Part shown: in pieces, positions 8,557 to 16,274 of the stretch
Layout: each line of letters opens with the position of its first letter
How positions within the stretch are numbered: position 1 is the first letter of the stretch
DNA from: DASUHT01 sp038230835
GTDB lineage: Bacteria; Actinomycetota; Thermoleophilia; Gaiellales; JAICJC01
Direction: 5' to 3'
Assembly (NCBI GenBank): GCA_038230835.1
Contig: JBBRMM010000006.1
Coordinates: 95,530 to 159,529, forward strand
Length of the DNA stretch: 64,000 nucleotides
Position numbers and translations under genes: made by a program
The notes under the pieces: generated by a model
Database searches by the model: none
Seen by the model: the letters and a program-made list of their open reading frames with translations, nothing else
What the model was told of the DNA's origin: nothing

Positions 8557-9704
8557 ACACGCGACAGACCCTGATCTCATTCGTACTGCTGATGTGCGCG
8601 ACCAACTGCGGAGACACCGGCCCAGTCGCGGTCGGCCCACCGACGGTCGCCAGCACCGCGATCGCGTTCAGCACGTGGTCCAAACAGGAAAACCAACAGA
8701 TCTCCCTTCTGCAGCCCAATGGCACCACCACACGACTCACGCGCGGCCCGGTATGGAACCGGCCGATAGGCTGGTCACCGGACGGATCGCGGCTGCTCGT
8801 CTTCCGGCATAAATGGATTGCTGTGGGCGAGTACGGCCGGTACATAGTCGTTACGCCGAACAGCTCCCAAGAGGTTCGCCTCGCCCATGCCCCCATCTGG
8901 CCACCGGGCGAGGTGGCCTGGTCGCCCGACGGCACGCTGATCGCGATCCAAGACACCTCCAACACCGGGTACGGCACGATCCACGATCCGAACACCATCG
9001 ACCTGGTCCGCGCAGACAACACAGGGACGTTGCCCAGCATCCGCGGCGTGCGAGACACGGACTACCCAAACGAGGACCATGTTGTTTTGGCCCCCCTCGG
9101 CGGCGCGACCTTCAGCTGGTCGCCCGACAGCCGCCAGCTCGTGATCGTCGCTGGCCAGGGCCGGCAGTCAACCATCGACCTCGTCAACGTCAACGACGGC
9201 GAACGCAAAGTGCTGCTCCGACCCCGCCTCGGCATGTCGGTGTTCGGCAACCTGGCCTGGTCTCCCGACGGATCGAGGATCGCGTTCACGGCAGTCGGCC
9301 CCAAGCCGGATACCAGTACGATCTTCACGATCCAAGCTGATGGCACGACCATCACCCGCCTCGGGGTCGGTGTCCTCCCCCACTGGTCGCCAGACGGATC
9401 GCGAATCGCGTTTCAGAACGCGACCACCCTTGAGGTGCTGTACGCCGACGGTACCGGCGTTGTCCACATCCCAAAGAGCTGCGCCAACGTCGTTGATGCC
9501 TGGCCTTGCAGCTTCACTTGGTCGCCGGATGGCTCCCAAATCGCACTCAGCGGGCCCAATACACATGGGATCTGGGTCGCCAACACAGACGGCACCGGAA
9601 TCACCAGACTACCAACCCCACCCGGAGCGCACGACCCACCCGGGGCGTACGACCCACTCTGGCAACCAGCCCCAGCCATCATCAGCGGACTGGCGAATCA
9701 GTGA
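8553..9704 (+). CDS. TolB-like WD40/PD40 propeller, probable lipoprotein
   Basis: A 383-residue exported protein. A short N-terminal hydrophobic stretch ends in a cysteine (MCATNCGD), an imperfect lipobox. The rest is a propeller built of PD40-type blades, each with a WSPDGSRL/IAF-like core repeated at least six times. TolB-like propellers bind proteins or ligands at the cell surface. Overlap with the kinase start-stop (ATGA) places it in the same operon, which suggests a sensory accessory role; that is inference. Confidence 0.85.
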   Translation: MNTRQTLISFVLLMCATNCGDTGPVAVGPPTVASTAIAFSTWSKQENQQISLLQPNGTTTRLTRGPVWNRPIGWSPDGSRLLVFRHKWIAVGEYGRYIVVTPNSSQEVRLAHAPIWPPGEVAWSPDGTLIAIQDTSNTGYGTIHDPNTIDLVRADNTGTLPSIRGVRDTDYPNEDHVVLAPLGGATFSWSPDSRQLVIVAGQGRQSTIDLVNVNDGERKVLLRPRLGMSVFGNLAWSPDGSRIAFTAVGPKPDTSTIFTIQADGTTITRLGVGVLPHWSPDGSRIAFQNATTLEVLYADGTGVVHIPKSCANVVDAWPCSFTWSPDGSQIALSGPNTHGIWVANTDGTGITRLPTPPGAHDPPGAYDPLWQPAPAIISGLANQ

Positions 9705-10046
9705 GCACGGGTACGCGCCGCTGTCCTCCACATGCGACACCGATCCTCGTGGTCGGAGAGTTTGGCATCTGGCGGTTCGCGGTGCGCTGTCTGGCGATTG
9801 TGGTGGGCTTGCGCCGCCGCGATCGCCCTCTCGCTGAGTCCCCGGCACGCATGGCAGCACCCGAATCTCATCGACGGCGGACGGCCTCCCGCCGATCGTT
9901 CCCATTCACCGATCGAAGCGGTCGCTACTTCGACGGCACGCAGTGGGAACGTCGACGCGGCGGGCCGACCCGCACCGGTAACTCGGCTGATCCTCGGCCA
10001 CCGCGCGCAATCGGATCGTCATTCCCTGACGCCGCCCCACGGGTGG
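9705..10046 (+). other. Stretch without a convincing gene
   Basis: All frames here are open for long runs only because of the high GC content. None shows a recognisable domain, signal peptide or ribosome-binding site. It lies where the N-terminal arm- and core-binding domains of the integrase that follows would be expected, so it may be that gene's decayed 5' part. Confidence 0.4.
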
Positions 10047-10868
10047 CCCCTCGCGCCGCTGCCTCTCGACGTCGCCGTTCTCGAACCTCGAGCGCCATCG
10101 CCCACTGCCGGGCAGGCGAACCACGCGCTCAGCGTCCTGTCCGCCGCGCTCGGAACCGCCGTCCGTGACGGCCTGCTGCCAGCGAACCCGTGCGTCGGGA
10201 TCCGCAAGCTGCCGGTCCTGATCGGTCGCCCACGAGCTCTCGCCCCGCTCGACGTCGAGCGTCTCCGCGCTCACATGCCGTCGGTGGGTGACGTCGTGCT
10301 CGTCGGCTTGCTCGCCTATGCGGGGCTTAGGCCCGAGGAGGCGTTCGCGCTGACGTGGGAGTCGGTGACCGACCACGTCGTGATCGTCGATCGAGCGTTC
10401 ACGTACGGCGAGATGAAGACCACCAAGACACATCTGCGCGGCGTGATCGACCTCGTGGAACCGCTCGCTGCTGACCTGGCCGGGCACCGCCCGCGCGTGA
10501 CCAGGCGGGACGAACTCGTGCTGCAGACGTCGACAGGACTGCCGATCGACCTTCGCAACTGGCGAAACCGCGTCTGCAAGCCGACCGCCGAGAAGGCGGG
10601 CGTCACCGCGACGCCGTATGACCTGCGCCGCACCTACTGCTCCCGGCTCGCCCACGAGGGCCGGGCAGCCGTCTACATCGCCGCGATGATGGGTCACTCG
10701 ACCAGCCGGATGCAGGACAGGTACAGCCACGTGATCGGCGACGCGCACCTTCGCCCGCTCCAGCCGATGAGCGACGCAATCTGTGAGGCCCGGTCGAAGC
10801 TCGAACGATCCGGGTTGCACTCTCGTTGCACTCAGGACGCTCCCACGGTGCTGCGGCGCTCGCTATAG
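10047..10868 (+). CDS. Tyrosine integrase, catalytic part, N-terminus eroded
   Basis: From about 10113 the frame encodes the end of a core-binding domain (LSVLSAALGTAVRDGLLP), then a tyrosine recombinase catalytic domain: box I Arg in AYAGLRPEEAFALTW, the box II region YDLRRTYCSRLAHEG (Tyr where His is usual), GHSTSRMQ, and the nucleophile Tyr in DRYSHV. The frame stays open further upstream but that part looks non-coding and no convincing start exists. The gene ends 41 bases before a tRNA-Val 3'-end copy, the classic position of an integrase beside its att site. Probably inactive, though the active site is almost complete. Confidence 0.75.
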   Translation, partial: PLAPLPLDVAVLEPRAPSPTAGQANHALSVLSAALGTAVRDGLLPANPCVGIRKLPVLIGRPRALAPLDVERLRAHMPSVGDVVLVGLLAYAGLRPEEAFALTWESVTDHVVIVDRAFTYGEMKTTKTHLRGVIDLVEPLAADLAGHRPRVTRRDELVLQTSTGLPIDLRNWRNRVCKPTAEKAGVTATPYDLRRTYCSRLAHEGRAAVYIAAMMGHSTSRMQDRYSHVIGDAHLRPLQPMSDAICEARSKLERSGLHSRCTQDAPTVLRRSL

Positions 10869-10870
10869 AA

Positions 10871-10908
10871 AGGCCCGGAACCCTCTGGCGAGAGAGGATC
10901 CCGGGCCT
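10871..10908 (-). terminator. Long hairpin behind the tRNA-Val fragment
   Basis: An 8-bp outer stem (AGGCCCGG at 10871-10878 with CCGGGCCT at 10901-10908) encloses a second stem (CCTCT with AGAGG). On the minus strand it directly follows the tRNA-Val 3' fragment and leads into TTTCTATAG, as a native tRNA terminator would. It may also stop the integrase transcript from the other side. Its presence suggests that the fragment kept its original chromosomal downstream sequence. Confidence 0.55.
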
Positions 10909-10909
10909 A

Positions 10910-10957
10910 TGGGCGGTACTGGGCTCGAACCAGTGACCCCCAGCTTGTCGAGCTGGT
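10910..10957 (-). repeat. 48-bp copy of the tRNA-Val 3' half (att-like site)
   Basis: These 48 bases are the exact reverse complement of 63953-64000, the anticodon arm through the discriminator base of the intact tRNA-Val at the window's right end. Beyond 10957 the match stops and no D-arm or 5' acceptor strand is present. So this is a 3'-half duplicate of the kind left by integration into a tRNA gene. It sits between an integrase and the accessory region. Confidence 0.9.
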
Positions 10958-11121
10958 CCGGGGGCGGCACTCGACGGCACGGCGCGGCACGAAAACCCTG
11001 CACACGAGCCGAAACGCTCTACCGCGGGTGCCGTACTGTACCTCGGAAAGCCACCCAGTGTGTACGCGCGGTGTACGACGGCAGCTCGCGGCCTCACTCC
11101 CCCGTCGATCGTGCGTGGGGA

Positions 11122-11361
11122 CTAGCCGGAGTGGTGATGCGGAACGATCGCGTCCGCGGCGGCGGGCCGCAGGATCGCCCAAGGAACGTCGAAGACGTCG
11201 AGTGTGTACCCCTCGTCATCGACAATCTCGACGGCGGCGCCCGCATCACCGTACGTGTCCACGATGGTGGCGACAGTGCCGGCCGACCAATGCCGCTCGG
11301 CTTCAAAGTCCTCGGCCAAGGAAACGGAGGACGACACGGGAAGATGGGTCATCGTGGGCAT
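11122..11361 (-). CDS. DUF4926-like small protein
   Basis: A 79-residue protein whose centre (GTVATIVDTYGDAGAAVEIV, then EGYTLDVFDVPWAILRP) has the compact beta-barrel pattern of DUF4926-type proteins. It lies 9 bases after the DUF6883-type gene on the same strand, so the two form an operon. From memory, proteins of these two families are often neighbours, which suggests a functional pair, possibly a toxin/antitoxin or protein/immunity couple. That is inference from pairing only. Confidence 0.6.
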   Translation of the reverse strand: MPTMTHLPVSSSVSLAEDFEAERHWSAGTVATIVDTYGDAGAAVEIVDDEGYTLDVFDVPWAILRPAAADAIVPHHHSG

Positions 11362-11370
11362 ATCGGCATC

Positions 11371-11733
11371 CTACCGCCTCCTCTTTATGTACGCCGACAC
11401 CAGGAATGGGCCTTCGGCGGTCATCTTCCACGCCGTGGTCACGGGGGCCTGCTTGCCGTTCTTGCCGGTTATCTGGATGACCACCTCGTATTTGTCCTCT
11501 CCGGTGATCGTCGTCCCTTTCGGAGTTGCGTAGGTCGTGACGACGCCACGCCGGATTTCCGCCGCCAGGTGCTCCCAGTCGTCGCGTTCCAAGCCGAGGT
11601 CGGACCGAAACCTGCGAGCCTTGAACCGCCCCACGCCGATGTGCTCGTCGTTGAGCGCGTAGTCGCGGAGCTTCGGCGGATCGATGATGGCCCGATCGGC
11701 CCCGGGGAGCGGCGTTGGTGAAACGGACGACAC
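11371..11733 (-). CDS. DUF6883-like protein
   Basis: About 120 residues with the DUF6883 pattern: LPGADRAIIDPPKLRDYALN, then GRFKARRFRSDLGL, DDWEHLAAEIR, a YEVVIQITGKNG strand and a final TAWKMTAEGPFLVSAYI. I chose the GTG at 11733, which places the conserved start near residue 10 and has a GGCGGA site upstream; an ATG at 11790 would add 19 residues. It is the first gene of a two-gene operon with the DUF4926-like gene. Function is not established. Confidence 0.65.
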   Translation of the reverse strand: MSSVSPTPLPGADRAIIDPPKLRDYALNDEHIGVGRFKARRFRSDLGLERDDWEHLAAEIRRGVVTTYATPKGTTITGEDKYEVVIQITGKNGKQAPVTTAWKMTAEGPFLVSAYIKRRR

Positions 11734-11970
11734 AGTCCGCCAGCGTACCGTTGAAGAGGCGACCGCGGGGGATTCCGACTGAGCCGCCATCGGCGCTCGG
11801 GGACGCCGAGAGGATCGCGAAAACCTCGCAACTACCGCGAATCGGGGATGCACGCGGCGGTGGGAATCGGTAAGGTCGCTTCGCTGCCCGAGGTTCAGGG
11901 CAGACGCCAGGCCGCCCGCCTCACCCCGATAAGAGTTCGGCAGGCGGCCCGACAATGGGAGGTTTACGCC

Positions 11971-12258
11971 ATGAGCGTGCCAACTCCTGCGGTTGCGACG
12001 AACGCCGCCGCTCAACGCACCAGCCAAGCCGAGGCGGCGCGAAGGTGCGCCGAGCAGTGGCTGCACGCCGCTGACAAGGCGACCGAGCGAGCGAGAGAAC
12101 TCCTTGCCGACGCCGAACCCGCGGCGGACGAGTGGGCGTGGGCTGCGATCGTGAATATGCGGTTCGAGTCGTCGCGCGAGGTCGACTTGGCAAGCTGCGG
12201 GATCACTGGCGCGATGCGGCACCTCTTCGCCGCGATGCCCGGGGAGGCTCGATCATGA
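11971..12258 (+). CDS. Hypothetical 95-aa protein
   Basis: An ATG with a strong GGGAGG site nine bases upstream opens a 95-codon frame. The protein is Ala-rich and amphipathic (AEAARRCAEQWLHAADKATE, followed by RARELLADAEP), so the N-terminal half is probably helical, with no recognisable domain. Its stop overlaps the next gene's ATG (ATGA), forming a two-gene unit of the kind common on mobile elements. Confidence 0.6.
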   Translation: MSVPTPAVATNAAAQRTSQAEAARRCAEQWLHAADKATERARELLADAEPAADEWAWAAIVNMRFESSREVDLASCGITGAMRHLFAAMPGEARS

Positions 12259-12473
12259 GCCATCAGACCGAGAGTGAGTACGCGGCGGGGGAGATCGACC
12301 AGATCGCCGCCGAACTCGAGCGGCTCGCCGGCTATCTGGCCCGTATAGGCGGTGTGGATGACGAGCGGGTAATCCCGCCCAGTGAAGAACTCCCACCGGG
12401 CGTCTTGGACGCACTGCAGCAGGCCGCTAAGTTGCTTCGAGCCGCGGAATCTGCCTGTGTGCAATGCACCTGA
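12255..12473 (+). CDS. Hypothetical 72-aa protein
   Basis: Begins at an ATG overlapping the previous stop, with a GGGGAGG site eight bases upstream. The product is acidic and probably helical (EIDQIAAELERLAGYLARIG), resembling short phage or plasmid regulatory proteins in style, but no family is recognised. It ends with a CVQCT tail. Confidence 0.6.
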   Translation: MSHQTESEYAAGEIDQIAAELERLAGYLARIGGVDDERVIPPSEELPPGVLDALQQAAKLLRAAESACVQCT

Positions 12474-12546
12474 GGCGCCTCCCAGTCGACCAGTTCGGGT
12501 GCCCGAACACAACGAGCAGACCGCGACAGGACATGGAACGCGCCGG

Positions 12547-13548
12547 ATGAGGCGGCTGGTGTGGGTCGCCGCAGTCTCGGGCGTGCTTTCCTGTGGCTGT
12601 ATGGGGAGTAACGGCGCGTCTCCGACCGGGCATCCTCAGCAACACCAGCTACCCGCGTCCCCTCGGGCCTATGGGACGACGAGTCTGCCTGGCGGGCTGG
12701 TCTACGCCGCCGGCAACGGCACCGACATCCGCATCTTCGAGTCCAGTCAGGGAGACGGATCGCAGGCGAGGCTGCTGGTCGGGCGCGGCCCGGGTCTGGA
12801 TATGGCGCCGCATGTCTCACCCGACGGCCGCCGGCTCGTGTATCGCCACAACCCCTCCCCCACCAGTGACCGGTCGGACGTGTTCATCCTCGACCTGGTG
12901 ACAGGCCGTACTCGCAACGTCACGCGATCCGCCCAGCGCCGAAACTGGGGCGCCTCGTGGTCGCCCGACGGACGCTCGATCGTCTTCAACCGCACCGGCG
13001 CGTCCGGCCCAGAGCTGTGGCTGATCCGACCCGACGGCAGGCATGCGCACCGGATCGCTGCTGGGTGGGCCGAGTACCCCAGGTTCTCACCCGACGGAAC
13101 GACGATCGTCTTCGAATCACGCCGCGACGGAAACTACGAGATCTACACGATTCACCCCGACGGGAGCGGCCTTCGCCGGCTCACGCACACCACCGCCGAT
13201 GACAAGGACCCATCCTTCTCACCGAACGGCAGGCTGATCCTCTTCACCAGCGAACGAGACAGCACGAGCCGCTCCTCGACCGCGGGATCAGGCTTCGAGA
13301 CGCCGCGTCAGGTGTACCTCATGAACGCGGATGGCTCCCACCAGCACGCCCTCGTCCGCGACCGCGCCTCCGACGAGTTGCCGACGTTCCTTCCCGACGG
13401 CCGCGTGCTCTTCTTCTCGATCCAGCTGCCCGCGGTGCGAGACGCACCGCCCCACTTCCTCGGAGCGTTCGTGGCCGCCGTCTCTGGGCAGGTGCGACGA
13501 ACCGCCTGGCCCCGCCAGGAAGTCGAAATCGATTGGCGGCCGCGATGA
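12547..13548 (+). CDS. TolB-like PD40 propeller lipoprotein
   Basis: A 333-residue exported protein starting at ATG 12547, with a hydrophobic leader ending VLSCGCMG, a plausible lipoprotein signal. Repeated blades carry the PD40 pattern: VSPDGRRLVYR, WSPDGRSIVFN, FSPDGTTIVFES, FSPNGRLILFTSE. The NYEIYTIHPDGSGLRRLTH segment is typical TolB-type. It is a second propeller lipoprotein of the same general kind as the one at 8553 but is not adjacent to a sensor kinase. Role unknown, outside the membrane. Confidence 0.82.
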   Translation: MRRLVWVAAVSGVLSCGCMGSNGASPTGHPQQHQLPASPRAYGTTSLPGGLVYAAGNGTDIRIFESSQGDGSQARLLVGRGPGLDMAPHVSPDGRRLVYRHNPSPTSDRSDVFILDLVTGRTRNVTRSAQRRNWGASWSPDGRSIVFNRTGASGPELWLIRPDGRHAHRIAAGWAEYPRFSPDGTTIVFESRRDGNYEIYTIHPDGSGLRRLTHTTADDKDPSFSPNGRLILFTSERDSTSRSSTAGSGFETPRQVYLMNADGSHQHALVRDRASDELPTFLPDGRVLFFSIQLPAVRDAPPHFLGAFVAAVSGQVRRTAWPRQEVEIDWRPR

Positions 13549-13690
13549 TCCACCGTTCGACGTAACGACCGCAACTTGGGAGGGCGGCCGGAAGCCTGGT
13601 GCTCGTGGCCAACTCCCGGATCAACATCCGACGCAGACTAATCCCGAGTGCCCTCGAAGGCTCTACTATCGCGGCGTGAAGGGTCAACCC

Positions 13691-13747
13691 TCAAGCCGTT
13701 GTCAATCGAACGTCTGGCGCGAGATCGGCTTGGTTGAGCTGTTTGTG
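13691..13747 (-). repeat. 57-bp repeat next to the tmRNA-like tail, copy A
   Basis: Read on the minus strand, the 57 bases after the RNA tail (CACAAACAGCTCAACCAAG onward) match 18011-18067 on the plus strand at about four positions in five. Both copies directly follow a T-arm/acceptor-like sequence, so the repeat belongs to the att flank. It may be the end of a family of elements or the DNA originally downstream of the RNA gene. Confidence 0.65.
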
Positions 13748-13748
13748 A

Positions 13749-13773
13749 TGGAGGCGGCGGGAATCGAACCCGC
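13749..13773 (-). other. RNA-gene 3' tail (T-arm and acceptor), tmRNA-like scar
   Basis: On the minus strand the T-arm GCGGGTTCGATTCCCGC is followed by acceptor bases GCCTCCA. The upstream half has no D-arm or anticodon arm, so the gene is incomplete. The tail resembles actinobacterial tmRNA (ssrA) 3' ends, a common integration target, although a tRNA origin cannot be excluded. Confidence 0.6.
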
Positions 13774-14073
13774 CACTTCCCAGTCAGGCACTGGCTTGAC
13801 GGGGTGAAGCGGCGATCTGAGTCGATAGTCACGGTTTCGTTCCTTTCCGTGACTGAGTAGCGGGGTCGGCGGCGCACTGGGCCAGAACGAGACTCGATCG
13901 ACTCGGGCTTGATGCGGTCCCGAGATAGTGTGCGTGCGGGTGCATTCCCCGTCCGGGCCGAAACGGCGCGAGGCCGTCCTGGCTGAGTCTCCCGAGAGAC
14001 TCGTTTACCGGCGGTTTCCTGTGCGTTTGCGATCATCGTGGCCTCGTGCCCTGCGGGATGTGTGGGATGATCG

Positions 14074-14958
14074 ATGACCGTGATCGAGTTTCGTCATCTC
14101 ACCAAGCGATTCGGGGACATTGTGGCGGTCGACGATCTGACGGCGGACGTTCGTCCGGGAGTTATCACTGGCTTCTTGGGCCCAAACGGCGCTGGTAAGA
14201 CGACCACGCTTCGGATGTTGCTCGGGCTGATCGCTCCGACGTCGGGTACCGTCACGATCAGCGGCCATCCCTATCATGCACTTGGCGACCCGATTCGCCA
14301 GGTGGGAGCGGCTCTGGAGGCGTCGGGGTTTCATCCGTCGCGGTCCGCGCGCGATCACCTGCGCTGGATGAGTGTCGCCGCGGGACTGCCGTTTGCCGCG
14401 GCGGATCAGGTGCTTGACGCGGTCGGCTTGCATGACGCCGCGAGGCGGCCGGTTGGCCAGTTCTCGCTCGGTATGCGGCAGCGTCTCGAACTCGCCTCGG
14501 CCATGCTGGGTGATCCGCCGGTGGTCGTTCTCGACGAGCCCGCGAACGGGCTCGATCCGCAGGGCATCCGCTGGCTGCGCGGCTACCTTCGCCAGCTGGC
14601 CGGCGCCGGGCGGACGGTGCTCGTGTCAAGCCACGTGCTGGCGGAGGTGGAACAGGTCGCCGACGATGTGCTGATCCTCGCGCACGGTCGCCTCGTCCGC
14701 TCGGGCGGTGTCGCCGAGCTGCGAGCAGGTACAACCGTCACGGTGGCCGTCAGCCCGGATGCGCCGCGGCTCCACGCCGTGCTCGAGCATGCCGGCCATA
14801 GCGTGAGCGCCGGAGAGGATGGCGAGCTGCGCGTGGCTACATCACCCGAGGTGGTCGGCGAGGCTGCGGCCGCCCACGGCATTGTGCTTCACCGGCTGCA
14901 GCAAAGCGGCGGATTGGAAGAGGCATTCTTGCGGCTGACCGAGGAGGCCGCACCGTGA
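14074..14958 (+). CDS. ABC transporter ATP-binding protein (ABC-2 exporter type)
   Basis: A 294-residue ATPase: Walker A in GFLGPNGAGKTTTLRMLLGL, Q-loop region, signature FSLGMRQRLELA, Walker B VVVLDEPANGLDP and switch VSSHVLAEVEQ. The C-terminal 80 residues are the extension usual in drug- or bacitracin-type ABC-2 exporters. The next gene, a permease, starts four bases before its stop, so they form one transporter. Two hydrolysing subunits would pair with the membrane protein to move a lipophilic or peptide substrate; the substrate is not readable. Confidence 0.92.
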   Translation: MTVIEFRHLTKRFGDIVAVDDLTADVRPGVITGFLGPNGAGKTTTLRMLLGLIAPTSGTVTISGHPYHALGDPIRQVGAALEASGFHPSRSARDHLRWMSVAAGLPFAAADQVLDAVGLHDAARRPVGQFSLGMRQRLELASAMLGDPPVVVLDEPANGLDPQGIRWLRGYLRQLAGAGRTVLVSSHVLAEVEQVADDVLILAHGRLVRSGGVAELRAGTTVTVAVSPDAPRLHAVLEHAGHSVSAGEDGELRVATSPEVVGEAAAAHGIVLHRLQQSGGLEEAFLRLTEEAAP

Positions 14959-15713
14959 CCCGGCTGGTCGCCTCTGAGCTGGTCAAGCTGCGCACCGTGC
15001 GACTGCCGGTCTGGCTACTTGGCGCCGCGTTGGCGCTGGCGGGCCTACTCGTCTTCGTCACGGTGCCGTCCTCCGACGCGCGCGGCGAAGCGCTGACGTT
15101 GCACGACGACGACCTGCTCGCCCGCGTCACCGGCGTCGGGATGGGCGGCGCCGAGGTGCTGATGCTGGTACTCGGCGTGCTGTGCTTCACGCAGGAGCTG
15201 CGATTTGGCACGGCGACGCCGACGTTTCTAATCTCGCCTGCCCGCGCGCGGGTGGTGGTTGCGAAGCTGTGCGCGATCGGCGTTACTGGCGCGGCCTTCG
15301 GCGTGGTCACCAGCCTGGTCAGCATGTTGACGAGCGCAGCGCTGATCGATGAGCGGGGTGGTGCCACGACATGGAATGTCGACGTCCTAAAGGTGCTGAT
15401 CGGCGCCGTTGCGGCCACGGCGCTGTACGGCGCGCTGGGTGTGGCATTAGGCGCGCTGCTGCACAATCAGATCGCCGCCGTAGTGGGCTCGGTGATCTGG
15501 CTGCTCGTCGTCGAGCAGTTGTTGATAGCACTCATACCCGCCGTGACGCCGTGGACGCTCGCCGGAACGACAGCGGCGCTGGTCCAGCTGGGACGGGCGT
15601 CAACCTACGACAATGTGCCGTCGACATGGGCGGGCGGACTCCTGCTCCTCACCTACGTCGCCGCTGCCGCCGCGTTGGCCGCAGCCGTGACCATCAGGCG
15701 TGATTTCAGCTAG
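14955..15713 (+). CDS. ABC-2 type permease
   Basis: A 252-residue membrane protein with about six hydrophobic segments, starting with LVASELVKLRTVRLPVWLLG, the typical cytoplasmic entry of ABC-2 permeases, and ending soon after its last helix with VTIRRDF. The GTG start overlaps the ATPase stop, so the two are translationally coupled. It is the membrane partner of the preceding ATPase, probably in export. Confidence 0.88.
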   Translation: MTRLVASELVKLRTVRLPVWLLGAALALAGLLVFVTVPSSDARGEALTLHDDDLLARVTGVGMGGAEVLMLVLGVLCFTQELRFGTATPTFLISPARARVVVAKLCAIGVTGAAFGVVTSLVSMLTSAALIDERGGATTWNVDVLKVLIGAVAATALYGALGVALGALLHNQIAAVVGSVIWLLVVEQLLIALIPAVTPWTLAGTTAALVQLGRASTYDNVPSTWAGGLLLLTYVAAAAALAAAVTIRRDFS

Positions 15714-16098
15714 CCGGCCGGAACATTAGTCGTCACGCCGATCTTACATTCAGGCCGAACGGACTGCTCGTCCCCCGGTGTCCACGGCGGGAGTGGACAC
15801 GGCACGCCTCACCTGGGGCGGCTAGTGTCGGCCGGTTTTGTTACGGCAACGTGCGGCCGCTGCTTGCGGACGGCCACGCCCAAGCCGCTCGGCCACCCAC
15901 AGCCTGCGCGATGCCTGGCTGTCACGAGCGCGAGGCGCCTCCGCTGTAAGTCCACCCAACCGAGTGTCCGAGTGACCATTGAATGACCGTCGTGCACGAA
16001 ATCAGCGAACTCCGGCGGCCTCAGGCGAACGAACTTCGGGTCCAGCCACTCATCGCTCGTCCCTGTTGCACCGCTCAACCACGCGCCCTTCGGCCTAG
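15714..16098. other. Stretch without a supported gene
   Basis: No frame here carries a recognisable domain. It ends at the selC-like fragment. Base composition is less GC-biased at third positions than in the neighbouring transporter genes, which fits non-coding or decayed DNA. Confidence 0.4.
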
Positions 16099-16164
16099 CG
16101 GAGCGGCGCAGGAGTCGAACCTACCAACCGATGGGCTACATCGGCCTGCCGGTTCTGAAGACCG
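16099..16164 (-). other. selC-like tRNA-Sec 3' half (integration scar)
   Basis: On the minus strand an anticodon arm CGGTCTTCAGAACCG with loop CTTCAGA (anticodon TCA, which reads UGA) is followed by a long variable arm (GCCGATG TAGC CCATCGGT), a T-arm GTAGGTTCGACTCCTGC and an acceptor strand ending CCGCTCCG. Long variable arm plus TCA anticodon is the mark of tRNA-Sec. No matching 5' acceptor or D-arm lies upstream, so only the 3' half is present. selC is a known integration target of genomic islands. Confidence 0.72.
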
Positions 16165-16274
16165 CCGAAGTTTGGTTCTGGAAGGACGATGCGTGTGGTG
16201 AGTGACCCTCGGAGTGACCCTTCTGCTTCGACCGCTCACGATCTGCGTCATCGACTGCTCGACGCGGGCCACGG

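Larger units (their letters stand above)
13549..14073. other. Gene-free stretch with integration scars
   Basis: Holds the tmRNA-like tail (13749-13773), the adjoining 57-bp repeat (13691-13747) and a short perfect hairpin near 13984-14001 (GAGTCTC with GAGACTC). No coding frame is convincing. A frame reading EAAGIEPATS across the tail is an antisense artefact of the RNA sequence. Confidence 0.5.

Noticed and set aside
13741..13807. A plus-strand frame reading VMEAAGIEPATSQSG
   Set aside because: It is the antisense of the tmRNA-like tail, a well-known false ORF, with no start or family.
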